A stretch of 64,000 nt of DNA from Patescibacterium sp964487795 (lineage in GTDB: Bacteria > Patescibacteriota > Patescibacteriia > Patescibacteriales > Patescibacteriaceae), in assembly GCA_964487795.1 (NCBI GenBank), contig CAZASI010000002.1:288969-352968 (forward strand). Direction: 5' to 3'. The translations under genes were made by a program, and so were the position numbers. A model generated the notes under the pieces. The model did not search any database. It saw nothing but the letters and a program-made list of their open reading frames with translations, and was not told where the DNA came from. The stretch's first letter is position 1, and each line of letters starts with the position of its first letter. This document shows, piece after piece, positions 57,175 to 64,000 of this stretch.

Positions 57175-57247
57175 TGCGCCCAACAGGATTCGAACCTGTG
57201 ACCATCGCCTTAAAAGGGCGCTGCTCTACCAGCTGAGCTATGAGCGC
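57175..57247 (-). tRNA. tRNA-Lys (UUU)
   Basis: 73 nt: acceptor GCGCTCA/TGGGCGC, D-stem GCTC/GAGC, anticodon loop CTTTTAA (UUU), T-arm ACAGG/CCTGT. The first pair of the anticodon stem (27:43) is a G-A mismatch. No CCA encoded. Confidence 0.95.
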
Positions 57248-57265
57248 AAAAAAAGTAGTAAATAA

Positions 57266-57294
57266 TTATTACCACTTTTGGAAATAAAAATCAA
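57266..57294 (-). promoter_or_regulatory. promoter of tRNA-Lys
   Basis: Minus strand TTGATT (57294-57289), 17-nt spacer, TAATAA (57271-57266). Confidence 0.6.
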
Positions 57295-57297
57295 GTA

Positions 57298-57687
57298 TCA
57301 GGTCGTCGTGGTTGTGATAATGAAGCTCACCAGCGCGTAAGACATGAAAATAATAACCAAGCCAATGGCGGCCCACATTAATATATTTTTTCCTCTTTCA
57401 ACAGCGCTTGAATTGCCTCCGGACAACATCCAGGTAAAACCTCCATATATAAACATAAGTAGAGCCAATGAACCCACAACTCCAAGAATGCCGTTGATGA
57501 CCTTACCGATAAGTTCAGGAACGGTTTTAACAGACAAGGGATTAGTTAAGTTCTTAGGTCCGGCGGGTGCTATAGTCTCAGTTTCTTCAGTTGTCTGTGT
57601 TTCTTCTGTTGTCTGCGCCCAGGTTTGAGAAGGCAGGGCGAAAGACAATAAACCAAAAACTAATGCAATAAATAAGAGGTATTTCAT
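57298..57687 (-). CDS. VirB2/TrbC-like pilin (T4SS-pilin family)
   Basis: 129 aa. Signal peptide (residues about 1-24; LPSQTWAQ), a Thr/Glu-rich spacer, then two transmembrane helices (about 62-90 and 100-126) with MFIYGGFTWMLSGGNSSAVE and GKNILMWAAIGLVIIFMSYA, the hallmark of CPR T4SS-pilin-like proteins. Such proteins could line or extend a secretion channel. It lies at the end of the minus-strand run that begins at 59831. Confidence 0.85.
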   Translation of the reverse strand: MKYLLFIALVFGLLSFALPSQTWAQTTEETQTTEETETIAPAGPKNLTNPLSVKTVPELIGKVINGILGVVGSLALLMFIYGGFTWMLSGGNSSAVERGKNILMWAAIGLVIIFMSYALVSFIITTTTT

Positions 57688-57735
57688 ATAATATATTTCA
57701 TCTATATTATACTATAGCAGCTGGAAAATAAAAAG

Positions 57736-57760
57736 AAGGGCAGAATGTTATTCTGCCCTT
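57736..57760 (-). terminator. intrinsic terminator of the 57783 gene
   Basis: An 11-bp perfect stem (57736-57746 with 57750-57760), 3-nt loop and T-rich tail (minus). It lies between the 57783 gene and the VirB2-like gene, so the pilin gene is either read through or has its own promoter. Confidence 0.85.
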
Positions 57761-57782
57761 ACTATTGTAAAGAACTGTTTGT

Positions 57783-59039
57783 CTATTTGAATCTTAAGAT
57801 TACGTACCCATCACGTGGACCACCTTTAATTTCATGCTCCTGCCTTATTTTATTAGTAAAAGTTGAAACTTTTGGGGTTTCCAGTAATGATCTTGAATGA
57901 TCCGTGTGGAGTAAACTGATCGGTGCACTGAATTCAAGATATTCAATGCGATCACCCGAAGAAAAGCTAGCTCCAAGAGGGACTATTTCATGAGCAGAAA
58001 AATGGACTTTATAAGTATTATTTCCAAGTTTTTCTACCCAGCCTTTTTTAGTTGGCGACTGCTTATTAGTCTTTTGATAACTAACCGGCTGAACATCAGT
58101 AGTTGTTTCCTGCTGAGCATTTACCTGTTTAGTATCAGTGTTCGAAGGTTTTACGCATTCTTTAGTAGAACCGCTTGAAACGATTATGGTTCTTCCGCCG
58201 ACAACGTTATTGGCCGCTACTTCTAATTTAATCACATACATTTGCTGTCCTGATTCTTCATCGGGAACATTGTCTGTGATCCAGCCTTTTTTCTCTTCTT
58301 TCAATGTATCAATGATAACAGGAACATTGTTTGTTCCCTGTAACTGATAAATGAATGCACCTTTCTCAACAATAACTTCGGACTTTTTTACATCTTCAAC
58401 AAAATCGCCCTGAAGTATTTTTGTTTTTCCGGGAGCTACTAAAGCATATGACTGCCAGAATAAACAAAATATTGAAGCCATCACAAGCACTGTTCTCCAC
58501 ACCGGAAATTTAACAGAACCTATCAATGAAACAAAGAATAAGCCCATGCTAAATGCGATAATACCCAACAAGAGTGTTACCGGTAAGCCGATGAAGAAAC
58601 CTGCTAACACTGCAATAGTGGTAAGGATAAACGCGACATTGATTAAGAATGACGAAAGGGTTTTTATTCCTTCTGCCAATTTATCAAAGTATTCGCCGTA
58701 CCCTTCGGGCAGATTGGCTAATGTCGATTTGATAAACCAGTTGAATGCCATAGGCATTAACCAGACTAAAAAACACATAGCTGCTGCCAATATGCCACCA
58801 AGCTGTACCATTATTGTGGACTGGAAAACCATTCCCCAGACCAACAAACCAGTTGCTAGTGCTAAACCTGAAAGTGCAACAATTATAAGTATTCTTGCGA
58901 TTCGGTAAGCTCTACGCAATCCGTTTACAACCGCGGTGCTGATTGTTGTAACCAGGTTTGTAACGCCGTTTTGAACCGAAGTTATTAAGTTGGTGATATT
59001 TGTAATAATCCCAACTAATATCTGAATTAAGTTTGGCAA
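57783..59039 (-). CDS. polytopic membrane protein of unknown function
   Basis: 418 aa. About six to seven transmembrane helices in the N-terminal half (residues about 42-215), then a hydrophilic extracytoplasmic part with two repeated beta units (KKGWITDNVPDEESGQQMYV and KKGWVEKLGNNTYKVHFSAH). N-terminus MPNLIQILVGIITNITNLIT is amphipathic. No family recognised. Encoded 24 nt after the 268-aa gene, in the same operon. Confidence 0.72.
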   Translation of the reverse strand: MPNLIQILVGIITNITNLITSVQNGVTNLVTTISTAVVNGLRRAYRIARILIIVALSGLALATGLLVWGMVFQSTIMVQLGGILAAAMCFLVWLMPMAFNWFIKSTLANLPEGYGEYFDKLAEGIKTLSSFLINVAFILTTIAVLAGFFIGLPVTLLLGIIAFSMGLFFVSLIGSVKFPVWRTVLVMASIFCLFWQSYALVAPGKTKILQGDFVEDVKKSEVIVEKGAFIYQLQGTNNVPVIIDTLKEEKKGWITDNVPDEESGQQMYVIKLEVAANNVVGGRTIIVSSGSTKECVKPSNTDTKQVNAQQETTTDVQPVSYQKTNKQSPTKKGWVEKLGNNTYKVHFSAHEIVPLGASFSSGDRIEYLEFSAPISLLHTDHSRSLLETPKVSTFTNKIRQEHEIKGGPRDGYVILRFK

Positions 59040-59063
59040 TTTATTTTCTCTCTTTCTTTGTTA

Positions 59064-59831
59064 TTAATTGGAATTAGGAATTCTGAATAAATTTCGTAAA
59101 GCCTTGCCCAGCGGTTGATCCGTCGCTAATGTATTATCAACCTTCTGCGCATTAGTTTTCACAAAGGTTTTTGCCTTTTCATAATACTCTTTCAAGTAAT
59201 TTTTTTCAGGCACTTCCTCTTGGTTAAAGAAGAAGTTTAAGAATTCATCTCGATCGGTCACCGGCATTTTAACAAAGCTCAAGTAATCAATCGCGTTAAA
59301 TTCAGCAAGTAACTTAATGAAGCGTTTTTGTTCTTTAAGCTTGAGAGCAGTATAATAGGTTTTTAAACTATTAAATGATTCCCAAACTTTTACGTTCTGA
59401 TCTTCATTAAGAACATCAGATGTAGCAATTGTTTTTACGATTTTAATGAAATCGTCTTTTTCTTTTGCGGACATTGGTGAAACTTTTCCATCCGCATCAG
59501 ATGTTTTGCCGGAACGCTTTAAGGCAACAACTTCAATCTTCTCGGAAATCTCTTTGCCAACTTCTGTAATAACCTGATCGGCAAGAGGAGGTAAATTGGT
59601 TCTTAGTCTTATAATATAACCAAGCGCCATTCCACCAAATTTCCAAAGTATTTGCCTCTTTTGAAACACGTTCTCAAACAATGAAATCGGCAACTGTTCC
59701 AAAACCCACTCTACTGCATCGGGTACTACCTGCGAGACGAGTGTCTCAGCAAGATCATTTGGCACAGCAAACTGATCAACAAGCTTTTTCTTAAAAACCG
59801 CTTTTGGATCTTTTGGTTTTTTATCAGCCAT
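59064..59831 (-). CDS. hypothetical protein, first gene of the pilin-linked operon
   Basis: 255 aa from ATG 59831, preceded by a good Shine-Dalgarno AAGGAG 9 nt upstream. Helical, charged, no transmembrane segment of note apart from a hydrophobic stretch near 75-95; no recognised family (AETLVSQVVPDAVEWVLEQL, FIKLLAEFNAIDYLSFVKMP). A perfect sigma70 promoter lies upstream. Confidence 0.7.
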   Translation of the reverse strand: MADKKPKDPKAVFKKKLVDQFAVPNDLAETLVSQVVPDAVEWVLEQLPISLFENVFQKRQILWKFGGMALGYIIRLRTNLPPLADQVITEVGKEISEKIEVVALKRSGKTSDADGKVSPMSAKEKDDFIKIVKTIATSDVLNEDQNVKVWESFNSLKTYYTALKLKEQKRFIKLLAEFNAIDYLSFVKMPVTDRDEFLNFFFNQEEVPEKNYLKEYYEKAKTFVKTNAQKVDNTLATDQPLGKALRNLFRIPNSN

Positions 59832-59898
59832 TTTCGGCTCCTTTTCTTTTATATTTTTATAATTTTTCAAATTTCTTTACGTATTCTGAATTATCCAT

Positions 59899-59927
59899 AT
59901 TATATCATACTATGCAATTTATGTCAA
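59899..59927 (-). promoter_or_regulatory. perfect-consensus promoter of the 59831-57783 operon
   Basis: Minus strand TTGACA (59927-59922), 17-nt spacer, TATAAT (59904-59899). Confidence 0.85.
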
Positions 59928-59997
59928 TATCTGTCAAATATGCAAAAAATAAGGCATTTATAGCCTATATACTCTCGTTTATTGCCGTTAAGGCTAT

Positions 59998-62070
59998 TTA
60001 TTCAAGATGTGCTCGTTCTTGCCAAGAGCCAAGTTCAGCGCGCATTTCGGGATAAGTACTAAGTTCAGCGTCCTTTTCCAGGACCCTAATCGCCGCTTCC
60101 CTCGCCTTAGCCATCATTTCCAAGTCGTAAAAGTTAGCCATCTGCAATTCCGGAAAACCTTTTTGTTCAAGTCCGTATACTTCACCCGGTCCGCGAAATT
60201 TTAAATCAATTCGCGCCAAATCAAAGCCGCTTGAAAAATCAAGCATAGCTTGCAATCGATGATTAGTCTCGGGATCTCTTTGACGAGTCAATAAAAAACA
60301 AAAGGCTTGCTCAGTCCGGCGCCCAACACGTCCGCGATATTGGTGAAGTTGCGCCAGACCAAAACGATCCGCATCTTCAACAATCATAACCGTTGCCTTT
60401 GGAATATCAACACCTATTTCAATAATTGATGTAGCCACTAATATATCAATCTCGCCACTAGCAAAGGCGTTCATAATTTCTTCTCTTTCTTTACTTTTCA
60501 TTCGTCCGTGCAGCATTGCCAATTTAAACTCTTTAAAAATTGTATTATTCAAACGTTCAAATTCTTTCTTTACAGAAACCGCACCCAAGATATCAGACTC
60601 ATCAATCAACGGACAAATCACAAAAGCTTGATTTCCGCTTTTAATTTCCTTGGAAACAAAGTCATACATTTCGCCTCGTTTTTCTTCTGCTACAAGTTTA
60701 GTCATGATTTGTTTTCTCCCTAAAGGCATTGCCTTAATAGTTGATACTTCCAAATCTCCGTAAATTGCTAAAGCTAAACTTCGCGGAATCGGTGTAGCGG
60801 TCATAGACAAAAGATGCGGCGCCGTTCCCGCTTTTACTTTTTCCGTTAAAACTTTTCGTTGTTCAACACCGAAACGATGTTGTTCATCAACGACAACAAA
60901 GCCCAAATTTTTAAAATCAATACCTGTTTGTATTAAAGCCTGTGTTCCGATAATAATATCTATCTCCCCTGCTTTAAGCTTTTCTTTAATATCTTTTTTT
61001 GATGAGGCAATTTCTTCCCCCTGCTCGGCTATCTTTTGAAAGCCGCTACTGAGTAAGGCAATGGTAATATCAAAATCAGCAAACATTTCACGCAGACTTT
61101 TAAAATGCTGATACGCTAAAATTTCCGTAGGCGCCATGAGAGCTGATTGAACCTTACTCAAAGCTGCGTTTAGCATTGTAACACTAGCCACTACGGTTTT
61201 ACCTGAACCAACGTCGCCCTGTAATAATCGAAGCATCGGTTCTCCTTTTTGCAAATCTTTAATAATTTCCCATGACACTTTCTTTTGATCCGCAGTTAAA
61301 TCAAAAGGCAAACCTTTAACAAAGCGCTTAGTCGCCTCTTCGTCAAATGAAAGCTTAGGCGCGGCCAAACGCGCAAAACGACGCTTTTGCTGTTGAGCTC
61401 GCAGTTGTAATAAAAATAGTTCATTAAAAGCCAAACGCTGCTTAGCCCCAGATAAACTCTCGGGAGTTTCGGGAAAATGAATCTGTTCTAAAGCTTGACT
61501 CAAATGTTCAAGTTTATATTCTTTTACAATCATCGACGGAAGCCAATCAGGAATATCACGCGCCGATTGTATAACTTTTGCAATAATCGAACGCAAGGTT
61601 TTTTGCGCGAGGGCTCCCGATAAATGGTACACCGGAACAATGCCTTGAGTATGAATTGCTTTTGAGTGTAACTTCTCATATTGCGGGGATTGCATCACTA
61701 AGCCGCCAAAATCTTCCGACACGCGACCGGCTAATGATATCTCATCACCAACATGCAGATTCTTTGTTATAAACGGCTGATTAAACCATAAAACCCGCAA
61801 CGAATCAGAGCCGTCATTAATAAGGGCCTCTGTTAAATACATTCGTCGTTTAGGCGAACGCTTATTCTGTATGAGCTCAATAACACCGCTGATATTTACG
61901 GTCGTACCAGCTTCAAGATCTGTAATCTTTGACTGCTGACTGAAATCTTCGTAACGAAACGGGAGATGCAAAATCAAATCTCGGACACTGAAAATGTCCA
62001 TCTTATTGAGGCGTCTCGCCGTAACCGAGCCGATGCCGGGGATTTGTGCGATCGGCGTAGAAACTAACAT
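59998..62070 (-). CDS. recG: ATP-dependent DNA helicase RecG
   Basis: 690 aa. N-terminal wedge/OB domain (about 60-160), then helicase motifs: I GDVGSGKTVV, Ia APTEILAYQH, II VVDEQHRFG, III MTATPIPRS, then GRMKSKEREEIM, ATSIIEIGVDIPKA and QYRGRVGRRTEQAF. Full length. It regresses replication forks and resolves branched DNA. The ATG is 3 nt after the 3' end of tRNA-Arg, with identical CAU spacer to the tRNA-Ser/63829 junction. Confidence 0.97.
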   Translation of the reverse strand: MLVSTPIAQIPGIGSVTARRLNKMDIFSVRDLILHLPFRYEDFSQQSKITDLEAGTTVNISGVIELIQNKRSPKRRMYLTEALINDGSDSLRVLWFNQPFITKNLHVGDEISLAGRVSEDFGGLVMQSPQYEKLHSKAIHTQGIVPVYHLSGALAQKTLRSIIAKVIQSARDIPDWLPSMIVKEYKLEHLSQALEQIHFPETPESLSGAKQRLAFNELFLLQLRAQQQKRRFARLAAPKLSFDEEATKRFVKGLPFDLTADQKKVSWEIIKDLQKGEPMLRLLQGDVGSGKTVVASVTMLNAALSKVQSALMAPTEILAYQHFKSLREMFADFDITIALLSSGFQKIAEQGEEIASSKKDIKEKLKAGEIDIIIGTQALIQTGIDFKNLGFVVVDEQHRFGVEQRKVLTEKVKAGTAPHLLSMTATPIPRSLALAIYGDLEVSTIKAMPLGRKQIMTKLVAEEKRGEMYDFVSKEIKSGNQAFVICPLIDESDILGAVSVKKEFERLNNTIFKEFKLAMLHGRMKSKEREEIMNAFASGEIDILVATSIIEIGVDIPKATVMIVEDADRFGLAQLHQYRGRVGRRTEQAFCFLLTRQRDPETNHRLQAMLDFSSGFDLARIDLKFRGPGEVYGLEQKGFPELQMANFYDLEMMAKAREAAIRVLEKDAELSTYPEMRAELGSWQERAHLE

Positions 62071-62073
62071 ATG

Positions 62074-62145
62074 TGCTCTCGATAGGAATCGAACCTATAT
62101 TACAAGATCCGCAATCTTGTGTCCTATCCATTGAACGACGAGAGC
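62074..62145 (-). tRNA. tRNA-Arg (GCG)
   Basis: 72 nt: acceptor GCTCTCG/CGAGAGC, anticodon stem CAAGA/TCTTG with loop TTGCGGA (anticodon GCG, reads CGC), T-arm TAGGT with TTCGATTC loop. No CCA encoded; discriminator A is followed by CAT and the recG ATG. Confidence 0.95.
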
Positions 62146-62165
62146 AATATACGAACTAAGTTCAA

Positions 62166-62194
62166 ACTATACCCGAAATAGTGAAAAGAATCAA
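62166..62194 (-). promoter_or_regulatory. promoter of tRNA-Arg and recG
   Basis: Minus strand TTGATT (62194-62189), 17-nt spacer, TATAGT (62171-62166). Confidence 0.72.
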
Positions 62195-62204
62195 GTCGGA
62201 CCGG

Positions 62205-63356
62205 CTATACAATCACCCGACGAAGATGCGCCGGGATATGCACTAAAATATCATAACTAATCTCTGAACCCAGTTTAGCCATTGCTTCAACTGAATTTGG
62301 GGATTGTGAATCAGTGCTAATCACTCTCACTTCATCACCGAGTTTGAGATCTACAATATCTGTAACATCAATACTTGCAATGTTCATACTTACTCTACCG
62401 ATAATTGGACAAAATTTGCCTTTGACTTCAATAAAGCCCTTATTGGATAATCTGCGATCCAAACCTTCAGTATAACCGACCGGAATGGTCGCGACTCTCA
62501 TCGGACGTTCAGCCATAAAACTCGCGTTATAACCAACAGTTTCGCCTACCTGGATTTTTCGTAAACTTGTAATGCGAGAAGTCATTTCTAAAACAGGTTT
62601 CAAATCAAAATTTCCAAGACCCAGATTAAAACCATATAAACTTATGCCCAATCTCATTACATTGGCTTCAATCTCATTATTAAATAATGCGCCGGAACTT
62701 GCCGAACAATGAATATATTCAAGTCGAGGAAACACTTGCTTGAATCGTCGTGCTGCTTTATTCCAAGATTCAATTTGTTTTTTTGTCAGCACCGAACCAA
62801 TAGAATCCGCATCAGCTAAATGCGTATATATTCCTTTTAATCTGATATGCGGATGGGCAATGATATATTCAATCGCCTCTTCCATTTCACTGGGATGAAT
62901 ACCGTGACGATTCATTCCCGTATTAATCTTCAATTGAATGCTAATATTTTTAGAACCTAGTTCATTCAAACCTTTTAATTCATCAAGACTTAAAACTGAA
63001 AAATAAATATCTGACAAATTATTGTGCTTAATATTTTCAAATGGCGTATAACCTAAAATGAGTAGCGGCGCTGTCACCTCTTCATTGCGTAGTATTAAAG
63101 CTTCAAAAAAAGAATCTACGCATAAAAATGGTACCTTTTCATTTTGCAATATTTCCGCAACCGGCAATAAGCCGTGACCGTATGCGTTACTTTTTAAAAC
63201 CGGTGCAATCGATAAGTTTGGAAAAGCTTCTTGTACTGCATGAAGATTATGCAAAAGATTACTCTTATGAATACGTAATTCTATAAGTGGTTGGTAAAAA
63301 AAACGCCTCGCGCGTAAACTACGAAAGGAGTTTCTTATTTTTTTGAGGATTCCCAT
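62205..63356 (-). CDS. alr: alanine racemase
   Basis: 383 aa. PLP lysine in APVLKSNAYGHG (Lys55), the catalytic tyrosine region ETVGYNASFMAERPMRVAT and the C-terminal beta domain (GRVSMNIASIDVTDI). It makes D-alanine for peptidoglycan, so the cell has a cell wall precursor pathway. The N-terminal 20 residues are a basic extension. It overlaps the 164-aa gene by 22 nt. Confidence 0.95.
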   Translation of the reverse strand: MGILKKIRNSFRSLRARRFFYQPLIELRIHKSNLLHNLHAVQEAFPNLSIAPVLKSNAYGHGLLPVAEILQNEKVPFLCVDSFFEALILRNEEVTAPLLILGYTPFENIKHNNLSDIYFSVLSLDELKGLNELGSKNISIQLKINTGMNRHGIHPSEMEEAIEYIIAHPHIRLKGIYTHLADADSIGSVLTKKQIESWNKAARRFKQVFPRLEYIHCSASSGALFNNEIEANVMRLGISLYGFNLGLGNFDLKPVLEMTSRITSLRKIQVGETVGYNASFMAERPMRVATIPVGYTEGLDRRLSNKGFIEVKGKFCPIIGRVSMNIASIDVTDIVDLKLGDEVRVISTDSQSPNSVEAMAKLGSEISYDILVHIPAHLRRVIV

Positions 63357-63829
63357 ATCTTCTTTATATCAGCCGCCAATTCATAATCATCTTCTTTGAC
63401 ATGTTCAAAAAAATATTCCATTTCTGAATCACTTAAACGAGTCGGCTCTTCTTTTGCCAGGCGTACAATTCTCGCATAATTTATCTCCGGATACTTTTCT
63501 GTTCCTTCGTTTTTGAGACGCTGAACATCTTCTTCGCCCCAATTCATATCAACCTGAACTCCTTTCGGTAAATCAGTTTCCCAAGTTGCAGCTTCATCAA
63601 GCATCGCCTGAAAACAATCTTCCCAGGTAGCACCACTTTGCACAAATTCTCTAGCAGGCACAGTCCTTTTAAATTTAATACTATATTCATTTGCTTCCTC
63701 GTTGTGGCTTTTTTCTAAAAAATATAAGTTATACCCACGCAGAGCGTCATCATATTCTTTAAACCAATACTCAAATGATTGCTCATTCTTATTGGAAGCT
63801 GATTCATTGGACGACATTTCGAAAGTCAT
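63335..63829 (-). CDS. hypothetical acidic protein upstream of alr
   Basis: 164 aa, Glu/Asp-rich, soluble, no recognised family (FEYWFKEYDDALRGYNLYFL, RIVRLAKEEPTRLSDSEMEY). ATG 63829 is 3 nt after the tRNA-Ser 3' end, like the recG arrangement; ATG 63817 is an alternative. Overlaps alr by 22 nt, so the two are translationally coupled. Confidence 0.75.
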   Translation of the reverse strand: MTFEMSSNESASNKNEQSFEYWFKEYDDALRGYNLYFLEKSHNEEANEYSIKFKRTVPAREFVQSGATWEDCFQAMLDEAATWETDLPKGVQVDMNWGEEDVQRLKNEGTEKYPEINYARIVRLAKEEPTRLSDSEMEYFFEHVKEDDYELAADIKKIWESSKK

Positions 63830-63832
63830 ATG

Positions 63833-63919
63833 CGGAGAGAGAGGGATTCGAACCCTCGAGACTCGTTAAAGTCTAACACCTTAGCAGGGTGCCCCTTTCA
63901 ACCACTCAGGCATCTCTCC
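63833..63919 (-). tRNA. tRNA-Ser (GCU)
   Basis: 87 nt: acceptor GGAGAGA/TCTCTCC, anticodon loop CTGCTAA (GCU, reads AGC/AGU), long variable arm and TTCGAATC T-loop. No CCA encoded. Confidence 0.96.
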
Positions 63920-63934
63920 AGTAATTGTAAATCT

Positions 63935-64000
63935 TGGCGGAGGGGGCGAGATTCGAACTCGCGAGCCGCTTTCACGGCTGACAGTTTTCAAGACTGTTCC
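63935..64000 (-). tRNA. tRNA-Ser (UGA), 5' part beyond the window
   Basis: Minus strand: the anticodon stem ACAGT/ACTGT with loop CTTGAAA (anticodon UGA), long variable arm, T-arm GCGAG/CTCGC, acceptor 3' strand and discriminator G followed by CCA. The acceptor 5' strand and D-arm lie outside the window. It is 15 nt from the other tRNA-Ser. The CCA at 63935-63937 may be encoded or chance. Confidence 0.93.

Noticed and set aside
63935..63937. Encoded CCA end on tRNA-Ser(UGA) as a sign of different origin
   Set aside because: Three bases match by chance fairly often and the gene is incomplete here; the other tRNAs lack it, but one case is not evidence.

Overview
The window looks like a chromosomal segment of a Candidate Phyla Radiation (Patescibacteria) bacterium using the standard bacterial code. 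Evidence: several pseudopilins with lectin-like tails, a VirB2/TrbC-like pilin and a chromosomal TraD/TraG-like ATPase without other conjugation genes, an ECF sigma factor coupled to a DUF5667 protein, a TIGR03790 protein, surface proteins ending in WYV..GKRY-type modules, many tiny intergenic gaps and few Shine-Dalgarno sites. UGA is an ordinary stop, which argues against the code-25 lineages (Gracilibacteria, Absconditabacteria). A Parcubacteria/Magasanikbacteria-like affiliation is a guess from gene content.

Layout. 1-7.1 kb: DrrAB-type ABC exporter (cut by the window edge), cold-shock protein, PAP2-like membrane enzyme, DEAD-box helicase, ECF sigma/DUF5667 pair, small membrane and secreted proteins. 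7.1-19 kb: a polymorphic-toxin island on the minus strand: a 2010-aa secreted SpvB/FG-GAP/YD-repeat Rhs protein resembling a fused Tc-toxin B and C subunit, several small candidate immunity genes behind it, and a displaced Rhs tip carrying a CHAP peptidase followed by a putative extracytoplasmic immunity protein; a TrmB-type regulator lies upstream. 19-29.7 kb: DoxX, cytochrome b5-like protein, amino-acid permease, VIT transporter, NDH-2, HU, rpmB and four pseudopilin genes in two tandem pairs.

29.7-32 kb holds the most unusual element. An unrecognised gene and an M28-like peptidase gene are preceded by a 330-nt leader that reads as two tandem classical attenuators. Each has a short ORF rich in Tyr, Phe, Trp and His codons, and each has a complete set of alternative hairpins. 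The first is fed by a consensus promoter placed so that the leader peptide would be leaderless.

32-41.9 kb: a dense one-directional array of small enzymes (PAP2, two Nudix, two VOC, VIT, YdcF, DUF1801, DUF2164, YdeI) plus a beta-helix protein, a P-loop kinase and a hydrolase. 41.9-49 kb: dnaX, the TraD-like ATPase cluster, a 107-bp palindromic repeat and cysS. 49-64 kb: giant secreted proteins, the VirB2-like pilin operon, recG, alr and tRNA genes.

Expression style: many promoters put the -10 box within about 12 nt of the start codon, implying leaderless mRNAs. Three tRNA genes end 3-5 nt before a start codon, so tRNA 3' processing alone would yield near-leaderless mRNAs. A minority of mostly single-gene units have strong Shine-Dalgarno sites, two with TTG starts.
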